From Calycina herbarum (Eukaryota > Ascomycota > Leotiomycetes > Helotiales > Pezizellaceae): a stretch of DNA of 64,000 nucleotides. Made by a program: the position numbers and the translations under genes. How positions within the stretch are numbered: the first letter of the stretch is position 1; every line of letters starts with the position of its first letter. Below are positions 1-16,615 of the stretch, piece after piece. The notes under the pieces are model-generated. The model had not been told where the DNA came from, did no database searches, and worked only from the letters and a program-made list of their open reading frames with translations. The stretch is taken from positions 186,001 to 250,000 of the forward strand of contig LLEY01000056.1 of assembly GCA_001414485.1 (NCBI GenBank), written 5' to 3'.

Positions 1-885
<885 letters not shown>

Positions 886-1738
886 TCATGTTTGTTACGG
901 ACCAAACCAGCTACATTTATTTTCCTTGTTCACGGTGTTACTTTTTTTTTCATACACAGAGACAATTGGGGGAGGCTTTCGGAGGCAGGCTTCAGAATTC
1001 GAATCAAAAACTTCATTTTTTTGATTGATTGTAGTAATGAGGCCGCTATTAGCGTGTTAGCACGAAAAGCCTCTGTGTACTTAGGTTAGCCAAATTTTCA
1101 CCATAACAGAGATTATTGTTGGTGATTATATTTCTTCGACTTGAGTGCTAATTTGGTTGCTAACTTGTTGGTGTTCGATTTTAAGTATCACGGAATGACT
1201 GACTCCTCGGACTCCAAGTAAACCCATGTAGGAGAACAATCGAATATTTCTTTTATTTGCCCCCTCTGAAATTCCATGAAGGCAGGCCGCGAGCCATCCT
1301 GGTCCCAGCCTGCCGTGCCTTCCCTTCGTTGGTCTCGTCCCTGGACTCAAACCTTGAGGGGAAGGGACCCAAAGCCGCTCCTTCCCCCTTACATCATTTT
1401 GGGGTTTTTGGTGTGGGGTAAGATAGGTCTTGCTCGTATTCCAGAATGAGAGCGGGGTGCGATTTCTGGTTGGTATCTGCTCCCGAGATTGTACTCATCG
1501 TCACACCTGTGCTTCGATTGAACTGGGGGGTGATGAATCGTATTTCTGTCAGTGAGAGTATCGGTCATTACTCTTGTACACTATTCGAAAGCCCGCTTTT
1601 GGTTCTTTGAGGGCATCTCATTTTGAGAGCTTCTGGGAGAAGGTGCAGAGCAATGAATGACCAAAGCTATTACCCCTTGCATGTTCTCTCCTTGGCCACT
1701 CCTTTGTTTCTTCAGATTGAATTTCTACGGGGTGATGG

Positions 1739-1985
1739 GGGGTCGTACTTGCCCAAGTCTCCCCCTAGCCATTCAGAAATAGGGAAAGAGCAAGAGAAGA
1801 AGATGGTAGTTGTTCGAGAACGACGTCCCTTCTTTTTCTCGGATTAATGTGTTGGGTTTCTTAGAGGGTCGCACTTGCATTCTCTACAACATTCTGGGTT
1901 TCCCCATGACTGGAAAAGAGAACTATTCGGAAATGGGGAAAGAGCAAGGGAGGGTGGTTACTCGACAACGACGACGTCCCTCCCT
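1739..1985. repeat. Diverged tandem duplication, two units of about 100-120 bp
   Basis: Unit 1 (about 1739-1835) and unit 2 (about 1866-1985) share GGGTCGyACTTGC, then TTCrGAAATrGGGAAAGAGCAAG and GAACGACGTCCCT-like blocks in the same order. Differences are mostly transitions plus small indels. No coding function is visible. Confidence 0.55.
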
Positions 1986-2165
1986 TCGGAAGTTAGCGAC
2001 CCATGTGTACCCAACTGATTTCTTGGCTTCCAATCGGATCTGGTTTTTGTTTATACCGATGTTTATGTATGCCAAGGTACCCGACAGATACGAAATTGCG
2101 AAAAGGCGGAAATTTGAAGTAATTCGGGTTCGTTGTTGCGAAGAATACCATCTGGATAAAAAATT

Positions 2166-2188
2166 GTCCCAAGTCTAAGACTTGGGAC
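2166..2188. repeat. Perfect hairpin, 11-bp arms and 1-base loop
   Basis: GTCCCAAGTCT, a single A, then AGACTTGGGAC: arms fully complementary. It lies in non-coding sequence near repeat debris. It could be a transposon end or a chance palindrome; no terminator function is claimed. Confidence 0.6.
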
Positions 2189-2692
2189 ATTTTCGAATGT
2201 TAACTCAAATTGTTTGGAAAAACGATGTTTGATTGTTCGAATGTATCTGGTGTAATGGTAAATTGCACTAGAAAGTTGGAACAACTACGATGGAGGCTGC
2301 AGGTGGGAGTTTTGGTACAATATCGTGATTGTTGGGTTGAGAAAAGACCGACGAGATGTTTAAATGTAGGATCAAATCACCTTTTTCCTGCCAATCCCCA
2401 GCCTAAACAGTTGGAAAGAGTGGTACTAGTGACTAGTGCCGCTTTTCCCTTCCATGGGGGGAAATTGCAGCTTGCACTAGCTGGGTTGGGTGGGTGAATG
2501 GCAGGTACGATGGTGTCGTCGCCATGGGACGGAATACTTAACGCGGGGTTTCCCTCCCTCTTGTTTACTTTTCTCTCCTCAACATCCACAACTTCTGTTT
2601 CGTCGCAACACAACATCCACAAATTACAACATTCGCATCGCATCAATATTCATTGATTTGTACTACCAAACCCATCTTCTTTATTTCTCAAG

Positions 2693-3299
2693 ATGCAATT
2701 CTCGGCTTTCCTCCCTGTCGCCGTCTCTCTGCTTGTCACCCTTGTTGCGGGTCAGAATTGTCCTGCAAAGGATGTCTTCGATTCCTGCATTATCATTGAG
2801 ATGGGATATGTCAGCGCGTGTGGTGCAAACGATTAGTACATATCCCCTATTCTCATCCAGAGGAACTCTACTAACTAGAATCAAAGTTCTTGCCTTTGCT
2901 CGAAGTGGGGAGACGTCTTGACGTTCGTCTCTCTTCTCATCCCTCCCTTGCTATCCTGGTGATTACTAACCTTCTCCCAGCTGCTACCTTCAATGTCCAA
3001 GCGACTCCGGTTACGCAACAGCACTTGCCAACAAAACCGCATTCTGCAACAGCGCCGCCGCCTATCCATCCTCATCAACCGCCGTCGCTCCGATCAGTCG
3101 TCCTGTTTCCTCTCCTGTTTCCTCGCCAAGTGCCGCTTCGGGCGGATCTTCAAACACACTTTCTGGAACAAACACTGCTGCAAAGCCTACTGGTACAAGT
3201 TCTTCATCGGCGGTTGGTGCTACTGCTACGGGTGATGCAAAGAAGGTTGTTGTTGGGGCCGGTGGATTGCTTTTGGGATTGGTTGCTGCTGTTTTGTAA
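2693..3299 (+). CDS. Secreted GPI-anchored Cys-rich protein, CFEM-like
   Basis: Three exons (2693-2835, 2887-2922, 2981-3299) give 165 aa. Introns of 51 and 58 bp have CTAAC branch sites before their acceptors. Residues 1-20 are a signal peptide (hydrophobic, ending LVTLVAG). The mature N-terminal third has eight cysteines spaced C-x8-C-x10-C-x6-C-x-C-x8-C-x3-C-x16-C, close to but not exactly the CFEM consensus. A Ser/Thr/Ala/Gly-rich stalk follows, then a C-terminal hydrophobic tail (GGLLLGLVAAVL) expected of a GPI attachment signal. CFEM-type proteins sit at the cell surface and some bind haem or act in host interaction; that role here is inference. The unspliced DNA has a stop soon after exon 1, which hides the gene from a simple ORF view. 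Confidence 0.85.
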
Positions 3300-6583
<3,284 letters not shown>

Positions 6584-9057
6584 GTGTTTTTTTGAGGGGA
6601 GTGGAGGGTTGGTTTTGGTTATTTTTTCAATGGAAATGTAGGGAGCTCACTTACGACATCTAGGATATCAGGAGTTGGTTTGTTTTCCGTGATCGTAGAA
6701 GCAGGCGTACACTTCTGTGAAATTTTACCTGAGACTTGAAAAGATATATTATCTCGTTTACCTGCCTATAGACTCAAGAGATATTAATCATAGAAGCCTT
6801 TTGTATATCGGATTGGAAGGGTAGATGTCATGGGATATACTTTCTGCATTTCTCGGCCTGGAATTTACGGTGAAAAATAGCGTCAACGAGGAAGGAACAG
6901 CCACGACCCATGCCCAACTTCGCCCCCCAAATAAACCATTCATCCCTCTCCCTCTTAAATTGGCAAAGGCTGTAGAGAGATATTGTCGACCGAGAATTTG
7001 TTGCGGGAAATAAATCCAGGACTTTCACATAAATATACCTTCCATAAGCAGTTGCTCTTAAATGATGGTAGGTTCAGCTCTTGCCAAGGGTTCCCAGGCA
7101 ATAATTGAACGAGGAAAAGTCATCTGAGTAAAGATCCTAATCTTTCGATAACTAGAAAGTATGGAAATGTAGTTTGCATAATTTCAACAATGGGTGACTC
7201 TCTCTTCGATAGCTGTGAATAAATTTAGTTCTGGAACATGGGGATTGTTCTGAGCCCACACTGTATTTCCGAAGAAATCAGGTATGGAGGGACTTGTATT
7301 TTTGAGTGTGGTTAGTCGTTCCTTCCTTCCTCGACTTTGGAGGCCGAACCATCCGTTAAGGAGGTAATGAATACAGTAGAAGAGCGACAATGAGAAAGGA
7401 ACGACCTCGACCACTCAACTATAAAACCCTTGCGTCCCCCCTGTTCCATTTTCCTTTCCTTCTTCCACATCTCAAACTTTCTTGTTCACAAGACCAATCC
7501 CAGACCCCTTTAATCATGCACATCACTGTGAGTGGTTGAAATACAGAGGTGGGTCATGTATTTTTGAGCAATTGTTGAGATAGACAGCGTCTTCCTCGGT
7601 AGCCCGTATTCCGGATACGTCTCAAGCTACTCATATGTTTACTGTGCTTTTGTTGTTTCTTTTTGTTTGGTATCCGAGAGGTTTGGAGACTCTTATTCTT
7701 TCGTCGATTTTTCCCCGGTTTGCTGACGGAGTTCTGGTGAGATTTAGGGTACTCCGTAGAGTACGCGCCCTGGTGAGTATGAAGTCCTATTGCTGATACT
7801 GCTCGCAACAAACCCCCTGAAAGAGTGTAGAGCAGGTCGATATTAGGCGTAGACAAATACCCCCTAGAAGACCTTTCAAAATTATTTTTATATCGCATTA
7901 AGTGATTCTAATCGCGGCTTGAAGTTTGGTGATGCTGTGATTCTGATTGGCTTTCGATTTCAAGGTAGAATTAGCGAAGGCAGGGCTCCTCTCCTTCGGA
8001 GATTTCTCTCCGATTTGGGTTGACCATTGAAATGAAAGAGCATCCCATTTTGCAGCGTGTTCATTAAAACTCGATCGAAATGTGCGATCGATATTGGAAT
8101 GGAAAAGTGCGAGTTGAATGATGATATCGATGCCTTAGGGGCTTTCTCAAACCGGGAAAACAAGCAATCCGTAAATTAGGGTTTTGTTCTAACTTTCCCT
8201 GGACTAGTATACCAGGAGAAGGTAGCAGATGTGCAGGATCTGATGTACAAAAAGGTGCACAAATATGCCCCTTTCCGTCGAAAAACGAGGGCGTCGTGCA
8301 AAACATATCACGTGGCAGGACTTTGGCCGAATGGAGAGCTTTGATTTCGGACCCTGGAGGTCCAGTCCGCTCCAAAGCAAAGGCTGGTGCTGGCATCAAG
8401 ATCTGTGTCCTCCCTTGGAACAGGAGCGATCATTTTTGGAACAAATCGAATGTTCGCTGGGTACGGACGGGGACCTAGATTTTGATGGTCTAGATTGTAT
8501 TGTCGGTACGGACGGAGGTATCGAATATTTTGAAAGAACTCGCACACCACACCGTTTCCGGAAGCCTCCATACGGAAGGAAAATACAGTTACACCCATCC
8601 CCACGCGCCAGTTCAGAAGTGCAGATTGAGCCCGCCCCGTAACCCTAACTTAACTTTATCGGCTCGTGTAAAATTGCCCGCAGACTCATCCCATCTCAGA
8701 TCTCAGCTCAGAGGTATCACCTCCTCAACCAAGACGACCGACAACCGATTTCTCCATCCTCATACCCACCTCCAACATCCCCACCTCCAACATTGGCCAT
8801 CCATTTCATCCTACCTCGTCGAGATCCCGCAACTGAAACATTCAATTGTCCCTCGTCGAGCTCGAGTCGGAGACACCACCGCAAAAACATGTCCTCGGCT
8901 AGGGACGCGCGCATTTAAATCGACGCCGCCACGGGTCGTCGAGAGGAGGAAATATTGGGGAACAGCATATGCGCACAAGGTTGGAGGGTTCAACGGAGAT
9001 AGAGGAGTTCGAGGGGGCTCTGAGGGCACGTTGTGAGAAAGGACGCCCTTCCCAATC
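6584..9057. other. Long gene-free stretch with an orphan promoter-like segment
   Basis: No convincing gene. Around 7410-7520 there is a fungal-style promoter and leader: CTATAAAACC, a long CT-rich run, then ATG CAC ATC ACT followed by a GTGAGT donor-like sequence, but no coding exon follows. An open frame at 8265-8642 (125 codons) has no recognised domain. The region 8640-9057 is the probable 5' leader of the histidine kinase. A direct repeat GGTACGGACGG occurs near 8460 and 8505. Confidence 0.55.
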
Positions 9058-12000
9058 ATGCGCGTTGGCATTCGGGAGCAGTTCGCAGCCGTTGTGCTGA
9101 TCACGGCTCTGGTGCCATTGATGGTTTTGGCCATAGCTACGTGGGTCAACAATCATGATTTCGTTACGGGCGTCACATCGCAACAATTGAGTCTGACTGC
9201 GAGTCTCAAGGCCGCCCAAATCGCGGCCGATTTGTTGTTGATTCAATCAACATGTTCTACGATTCCTACACGCATCATTATACAGAACGCTATCAGGAAT
9301 TTCTACAAGGGGAACAGCTCTACTTCTAACTGGACGTAAGGCACACTTTTTTTGAGATTGAAACTGGTAGATTTTCTGGTCCTTAGTCCTCTGTAGTGAC
9401 TTCGGGAAATACCACCCACGTTTATTTTATCCGAGAAAGGAAATGCTAACTTATCTAGGGCCGCTGGTACTGATGTTAGTAGTGCTCTCGCGGGAGGTGG
9501 TCTCTCAAACTTGCTGCAGTTAGTTGTATACTCTCGGAATCTCACAGGGGATCGCGCACCTCTTTTCAACACAACCGCGGATACATCAGGAATTGTTATA
9601 CCAAACACCGGTGGAGTCTTACTTGGGCAAGCGAATGGGGGATTTCCAGCCGCGCTCTATCCAAACATTTCCTATACGAACGCCTCGATTCCGGACCCCG
9701 CAGACCCCTCACGGAATTTCACTCAAGTTTCTGCTTTTAATGATTTTCCTTTAAATCAATCTTCTGTCTTACTGCTTGGGCCTATGCAAATCAACGACAC
9801 TTATGCTCTTCTCTCTATGACGTTGCCTATCATCGATAACACGAACCCCAGGGTCTGCTTAGGGTTTATGACGGTTGTTGCAGCAGCCTCGTCCTTGATG
9901 GATGTCATCCAGTCCCGTGAAGGTCTGGGTAAAACGGGGATGGTATTGCTAGTTGGGTCAAATAGGCGTGAGAATTTGTTTAAATATGATCAACGACCTT
10001 CATCAGGCTCATTCAACCCCTCACCGGCCAGACTAGCGAATGCTACAATCAAGTATGTTTTTCCGCCAGCAAATACACAAGGCGCCGATAGACATAAAAC
10101 TTACCTGAGGAACTTAACAACTCTGGGGTCTTCCAACTTCACCATCGGACAATATCCAGCTACCATGAGCGGCTTTGGGGGCTATGATAATGATGCGATC
10201 AACAACGCTGGGAGCCTCTTGTCGACCAGAAATGAGGATAACGTTTCAGTCAGTGTAGGGTACGCAAGGCCTCAAAGTTCATTGGCGGATTGGCTTCTGA
10301 TTATTGAGCAATCACATGCGGAAGCCTGGGCGCCTGTAACAAAGCTTAGAATGATCGTTCTTGCCTGTGTATTCGGATCTATCGGTCTGATTCTCCTTGT
10401 TGTAGTACCAACAGCTCACTTCAGTGTGCGCCCTATTCGCAGGCTAAGAGATGCCACGGAAAAGTCAATCACCCCTCCAGGATATACACCAAATGGCAGT
10501 ATGCGATCAGGACAATATGATTCGGATGGAGAAGACCCGGAATTGGAAAGATCAAATTCTACACATTCTAGAAAGACTGGACTTTTTTTTAGGCTGAGAA
10601 ATCTGACCAGTGGCGGGAAAAGCAAGACAAAATCTCAACGCAGTGATGATGAGAGACGGCGGGTTTTCAAAATCCCAGCAAAAGTACAAGATCGGAGGCA
10701 TTGGATTACGGATGAGCTCACAGAATTAACATGTTTGTCTTCTCTGCTCCTACTGTCTAGGGGGTGCGGGCGTTGTGACGATTTACAAACTTGATCACGG
10801 AGAGGTGTCGATTCATCGTTGTGCGAATGATCTCGGAGGACTAGGGAACTAGATTCTTGGTTTTTCGGGACTGTTCTGACAATTAAGAGGGATATCTTCT
10901 GTGGCCAAGTTTCGTATTCGCCACGAGTCTTTCTCCTATTCGATAAATCAAAGCAAGTACTGACTTTCTGTAGCAACATTTAACGAGATGACCGACGAGT
11001 TGATGCTCCAATATCAAGGTCTAGAGGCGAAAGTAGCTGAACGAACACGTGAGCTGGAAATAAGCAAGAAGGCCGCCGAAGCCGCCAATGAGAGCAAGAC
11101 TTTGTTTATTGCGAACATATCTCATGAACTTAAAACCCCCCTGAATGGGATCCTTGGAATGTGTGCTGTCTGCATGGGCGAAGACGATCTTCCACGAATT
11201 AAGCGAAGTCTTCAAGTTGTTTACAAATCTGGAGATCTTTTGCTCCATCTTTTGAACGATCTTTTGACTTTTAGCAAGAATCAAATTGGGCAACAACTGA
11301 GTCTCGAAGAAAAGGAGTTTCGTTTAGCAGATATCAAGACCCAGATTGTAACAATCTTCACCAAACAAGTCCAAGAAAAAAACATAAAATTTGAAGTCAG
11401 ATTTATCGGTACAGATACTGACATTGAGCCGGATGCTTTATCGGAAAAGAAGCTACCTGCTCTTGGCCCACAAGGTACAGGGCGACTGAAGGACATGTGG
11501 TAAGTACACGAGTTGCTTGGATCTTGTTGACTATTTGTTTCATCACTTTACATACTAATTTATCATAGTCTATGGGGTGATCAACACAGAATCCTTCAGG
11601 TGGTCATCAATCTTGTCAGCAACAGTCTAAAGTTCACACCAGCAGGGGGCAAGGTCGAGGTCCGAATTAAATGTTTAGGGGAGGCTGAAGTGACATCAGA
11701 TGGTAGCCGGAATTCCCTACAGTCCAAAGGGTCGACCAAGCAAAGCTCACAGCGGCGCTCGAGAGGTCGCCATGATACTGGTTCGAATTCTTCACAAGTC
11801 TCCCGAAAACCGTCGAATTCCTCGGGAACAAAGGCCACAGTAGGAACCGCTTTGCAGATAAATCCCATGGACCCTAACTCGGCACCCAAAGTTCAAGTAC
11901 GGGAACGATCGCCAACACCACCTCCTTCAAACGCGAGAACATTGATCTTCCAATTCGAGGTTGAAGACACTGGCCCTGGTATACCCGAAAATCTCCAGGA

Positions 12001-13106
12001 ACGTGTGTTTGAACCATTCGTGCAAGGTGATCTTGGTCTGAGCAAAAAATATGGTGGTACTGGACTGGGACTGAGCATTTGCCACCAACTCAGTCAATTG
12101 ATGAACGGCGAAGTAACACTTGTAAGCTCCCAGACAGCTCCAACAGGAACAACCTTCACGGTCAAAATCCCACTCAAGCATACCAAGTCGCGTGCACCAT
12201 CAACATCAAGCTCAGACGTGCATGGACCCTCACGTCCGAATAGCATGTATAACAACGGACAGGTGGACGGCGGTGTATCTTCAGCATCGGGTGCTGTAGC
12301 TTCAAGTTCGAATAATAGTGGCGAGTTTGAGAAGGACGCCCAACCAAGACTAGTTGGACTCAGTCAGCCCTTCTTTGCATCAAATCCAGGAACCCCTCCA
12401 GATGGTAAAGGCAAAAAAGCAGACAAGGCTGCACTTGACAAGACAACTAACGGGAAGGAACCGCCCAAAAAGCTTCGAATTTTGGTTGCTGAGGATAATC
12501 TTGTAAACCAGGAGATTGTGATTCGGTTAGTAGAAATCCCCTGACCAAGAATAGATTGTGAAATTGCTAACGCCCCCAAAGTATGCTAAAACTAGAACAC
12601 ATCTATGACGTTGAAGTTGTGGTCGCCGAAGATGGTAAACAAGCTTATGATATCGTCAAGGAAAGCATGGATAAAGGCCAATACTTCAACCTTATCTTCA
12701 TGGATATTCAGGTAAGCCCTCGGCGATTCCCAAACTTGTATATAAGACTCAAACTAATGTGGTTTAGATGCCAAATCTGGATGGGCTGCAGAGTACACGA
12801 CTAATTCGTTCAATGGGCTACTCTGCCCCAATCGTTGCCCTTACCGCTTTCTCAGAGGAAAGTAATGTTAAAGAGTGTTATGATTCTGGCATGGATCATT
12901 TCCTTAGCAAACCCATCCGTCGACCTGCTCTGAAACAAGTATTAAAACGATTCGCAACGATACCAGAAGAAGGCGAGACGTCTTCCGGCAAAAGCACACC
13001 GTCTGAACATGGTGCCTCTACACGCGATTTATCTTTGCCATTTGGTAAAGCGGATCCTCCCACCGAGTCATTTGTGAACGGGAGCTTTCCACCACCACAA
13101 ACCTAA
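9058..13106 (+). CDS. SLN1: Sln1-type (group VI) hybrid sensor histidine kinase
   Basis: Six exons (9058-9335, 9459-10732, 10974-11499, 11569-12525, 12582-12711, 12768-13106) give 1167 aa in one phase-consistent frame. Two membrane spans flank an extracellular sensor domain: about residues 10-30, and one around [16 protein letters not shown] before a HAMP-like SVRPIRRL segment. Coiled coil [13 protein letters not shown] precedes the H-box [12 protein letters not shown] (phospho-His about residue 567). N-box (NLVSNSLKF), G1 (DTGPGIP), F (FEPF) and G2 (GGTGLGLS) are all present. The receiver has acidic VAEDN, phospho-acceptor LIFMDIQMPNLDG (Asp about 1053), ALTA and a KP lysine. It should sense osmotic or turgor change and feed Ypd1 and the Hog1-type MAPK path. 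The intron at 10733-10973 is long (241 bp) but ends in TACTGAC...TAG and gives [12 protein letters not shown] across the junction. Confidence 0.93.
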
Positions 13107-14165
13107 TTTTTATTTACCTTCTTTCGATATATACAGCAACAATTCAGAGCGGGTACGTTTTGAAAAAGAAACGGTTTTAATTTTTTTCAAGTACATACGA
13201 TTTTTCTTTGTCAACACATCACACTGGCGCACCACGGAGTTTTCATAATGGGGAAATACCAAAAGCGCGAGTTTTTCATGAGGGGAAACCATCTCGTGTC
13301 TGTCTAATATCATTTTCAGCGATTTGGGTTTTGGCAGAGTTGAAGCAGAGGAGAGGAGAGGAGACCTTTGGATCATACCTTTAGGATTCGACCTTTTCCT
13401 TTGGGTAATTCAGTAAAAATTTGCGGCATGTATGGAGATATATGGTCCGTGAGGAGTTGATTGGATTGGGATTGAGTTGTTGGATGTGAAGCAGGAGTTA
13501 TACACGAAATCTTGCGTGTATGAGATGGTGTGAGTGAAGGGGGGCTCTTTTAGGAGCAAACGATTGGTTGGTAGTTTACTTAATTAGTAGACTGATTGCA
13601 TTACTAACCGGGAGACGGAAGGAATGCTAAATACAGTACCTACACCTTCTTCCTTGTGACTTCCGAAAGTGAAGCCATGAACGAAGGAGTTTTCAGTTAG
13701 ACTTGGGATTGTTGTCTGAATGCGGTACTACATACTTTAGATATCCATTTTCACATGCGTCCTGAAACTAAGCCGCAAATCGAGAGCATCTGAAAGCATG
13801 ACTAGTAGTGAGCTGTACACGTCGTATCACTCACTTTCTTCCTCACAGCAGCTGATCAAAACCAAGGGCCGAGGATAAGCAAGCACAATTTTCACGCGGC
13901 TGTGATCAAATGATGCCGAATAAATAAATGGATGAGGCCATTCCCATTGGCTGAATCATGCGGGTTTCCTCGGCGGCCCGGAGGTCGTGGGGGAAGTTAT
14001 AGCCTCGGTTCAACGGACAAGCGCAAGCGCAAGGTGATGTCTCTTCAACCAACCAAGAGCAAAACCGACGAGAATCTCCCGCCGCTACACCTGTCAGGAA
14101 ACCTTTCCTCCATAACTAGTCCAATCCCTAGAACCCTTCTTGTTTTCTTTAGATACTCGTTGGGG
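13107..14165. other. Intergenic between histidine kinase and carnitine acetyltransferase
   Basis: Tail-to-head arrangement. It holds the 3' region of the kinase and the promoter of the next gene. A CCAAT box in inverse orientation (CCCATTGGCT, near 13944) lies about 220 bp before the ATG at 14166. A frame open from 13932 is the upstream extension of the first exon of the next gene and is probably untranslated leader. Confidence 0.55.
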
Positions 14166-16261
14166 ATGTTGAAAGTGTTTTCAAAGGGTCGCTCGCAGTC
14201 ACAGGTGCTTCGAAGCAGCTTCAAACCCGGTATACGTGTAAGTTGGAGAAGCTAGGGGGAGAGAGAGAATACTGATTGAGAATGCCAGAATTTGGGATTA
14301 GGGATGGCTCCGAACAATGCCCGGAGCAGTAGCTCGTTACCTGGAGGTATGCTTTGCTTGCTTCCCATTGCCCCGCGATATACGTTGGCTAATATTCCCG
14401 AAGCGTACAAGGAAGATACCTCAAAGGGCCCCATGCTACGATTCGAAGACTCGCTCCCAAAACTGCCAGTTCCGACTTTAGAAGAGACCGCTGCGCGATA
14501 TCTCAAGAGTGTCCACCCACTGCTCTCTCCCAAGGAGCTCGAATCTACCACAAAAGCCGTACAAGACTTCGTGAAGCCCGGGGGGATTGGAAGCAAGCTA
14601 CAAGAGAAACTACTCGCTCGAAGAGATGACCCGAAACACAAGAATTGGCTTTACGAGTGGTGGAACGATGCTGCATATTTGACATACCGAGATCCAGTTG
14701 TGCCATACGTCAGTTATTTCTACTCTCACAGGGATGACAGGCGGCGGCGGGACCCCTCTAAGAGAGCGGCAGCTATCAGTACTTCGGTTTTGGAATTCAA
14801 GAAGCAGGTTGATTCTGGTACTTTAGAGCCCGAGTATATGAAGAAGTTGCCCATTTCTATGGAGAGCTACCAGTGGATGTTCAATGCCTGTCGTATTCCT
14901 GCAAGACCAGCCGATCACCCAGTTACCTACTCGCCAGCGGAGAATAAGCATATCTTGGTTGTCCGAAAGAACCAGTTTTTCAAAGTCTTGCATGAGGTTG
15001 ATGGACAGCAATTGAATACTTCAGAGCTGGAACAGCAATTCAAGCGGATTTATGAGAAATCGGAGAAAGCACCGGCAATTGGAATACTCACCAGTGAGAA
15101 CCGTGATGTGTGGACTGATGCCCGGGATATTCTGCTCAAGGCACATTCTTCGAACGCTGCAGCTTTAAAGACGATCGAATCTGCCTCGTTCGTCATCTGC
15201 TTAGACGATGCTTCCCCAGTAACTCTCGAGGAGCGAGCCCACCAATACTGGCATGGTGATGGATCGAATAGATGGTTTGATAAACCCCTTCAATTCATCA
15301 TCAACGACAATGGCACTTCGGGGTTCATGGGAGAACACTCAATGATGGATGGTACACCTACCCACCGACTGAACGATTATGTCAACGACGTAATCGTCAA
15401 CAACAAATTGGACTTTTCGGAACCCTCCATTCGCTCCAACCTTCCAGAGCCAACTCCAATCAAATTCCACGTCACCAAAGAGGTACAAGCCGAAATCGAG
15501 CGAGCTACCAAGGATTTCACCGAAGTGATTGGAGCTCATGAATTACGCGTGCAAGCATACCAAGGTTACGGCAAGGGCTTGATCAAGAAATTTAAATGCT
15601 CTCCAGACGCCTACGTCCAAATGATCATTCAACTCGCCTACTTCAAGATGTACGGTAAAAATCGTCCAACATACGAATCCGCAGCCACACGAAGATTCCA
15701 ACAAGGACGCACAGAAACCTGTCGAACGGTCTCCGATGATTCCGTCGCTTTCTGCAAAGCTATGGCTGATGCCAATATCGAACCTAAAGACACCATCGCT
15801 TTATTCCGTAAAGCTATCAATGCACATGTTGAATACATCACCGCGGCTTCTGATGGAAAGGGCGTCGATAGACATCTCTTTGGATTGAAGAAATTACTTA
15901 CTCCTGGGGAAGGGGTGCCTGCTATTTATAAGGATCCGGCTTTCATCTATTCGAGTAAATGGTTTATCTCTAGTTCGCAGCTTAGTTCGGAGTACTTTAA
16001 TGGGTATGGGTGGAGTCAGGTTGTGGATGATGGGTGGGGAATCGCTTATATGATTAATGAGAATAGGTAAGTTTTCGGATTTCCTCCCCCCTCCCCCCGT
16101 CTTAAACTAAAGAAATATACTAATGAAATTGTAGTATTCAATTCAACGTCGTTTCCAAGGGTCTTGGAAGTGATAGGATGAGCTTCTATCTCAATGAGGC
16201 CGCGGGGGATATCAGGGATCTTCTTATTCCTACTTTGGAAGCTCCTAAGGCTAAGTTATAG
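14166..16261 (+). CDS. CAT2: Carnitine O-acetyltransferase, mitochondrial and peroxisomal
   Basis: Three exons (14166-14235, 14302-16066, 16135-16261) give 653 aa. The enzyme moves acetyl groups between CoA and carnitine so that acetyl units from fatty-acid or acetate use can leave peroxisomes and enter mitochondria. The carnitine/choline acyltransferase fold is intact: LPKLPVPTLEETAARYL near the start, the catalytic histidine in GFMGEHSMMDGTP (about residue 369), and the Ser-Thr-type substrate segments near AYQGYGKGLIKKF. Exon 1 encodes a basic, Ser-rich presequence beginning MLKVFSKGRSQSQVLRS without acids, a mitochondrial targeting peptide. The protein ends in AKL, a type-1 peroxisomal signal. 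A second ATG opens exon 2 (14304), which would give a form without presequence. The gene matches the acuJ/PTH2/CAT2 group. Confidence 0.93.
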
Positions 16262-16549
16262 AGTCTTTCTTGGGTTGTGGGTAGATGGATGGAAGATTGG
16301 TTTCTTGGACGGAATGGATGGGAGAGTGTATCATAGGTTTATCATGCGATGCGTGCGTTTGCATTAGATTTCGTGAATACAGCCAAGACCTTAGAAAATC
16401 CTTGCCACCAGTTGTTCGTGATACTTGCTAGTACTTAAAGGATTGATTGCGAGCTAACTAGTAAATTTCAGGTGAATTTCAGATTTCCTCTACTGTCCGC
16501 GATGCATCTGCGATCATTAAAAAGTGTTTCTATGACGAGGAGCGAATTG

Positions 16550-16615
16550 GCGAGTAAGCCATGAGTTACTTGTGAGTGAGCCATGATTTGCTTGCGAGTA
16601 AGCCACCAGTAACTC
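16550..16615. repeat. Three tandem 22-bp units
   Basis: Units 16550-16571, 16572-16593 and 16594-16615 all follow GyGAGTrAGCCAyswrTwwCTy. Unit length is exactly 22 bp in each. Confidence 0.7.

Larger units (their letters stand above)
886..2692. other. Intergenic stretch with degenerate repeats
   Basis: No supported gene. It holds the RSP5 3' region, a diverged tandem duplication (about 1739-1985), a perfect 11-bp-arm hairpin (2166-2188) and, near 2255-2285, a short stretch resembling one end of the repeat family at 16740 and 39243. Open frames here are short and lack splice or family support. The last about 150 bases are the pyrimidine-rich leader of the gene starting at 2693. Confidence 0.6.

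Noticed and set aside
892..1089. 65-codon frame right after RSP5
   Set aside because: Within the RSP5 3' region, no ATG support, and low-complexity T-runs keep it open.
8265..8642. 125-codon plus-strand frame with ATG
   Set aside because: No recognisable domain or splice context; contains a short direct repeat, and more likely lies upstream of the histidine kinase transcript.
14252..14641. 129-codon frame on the minus strand
   Set aside because: Antisense of the CAT2 N-terminal coding region; no ATG context or domain.
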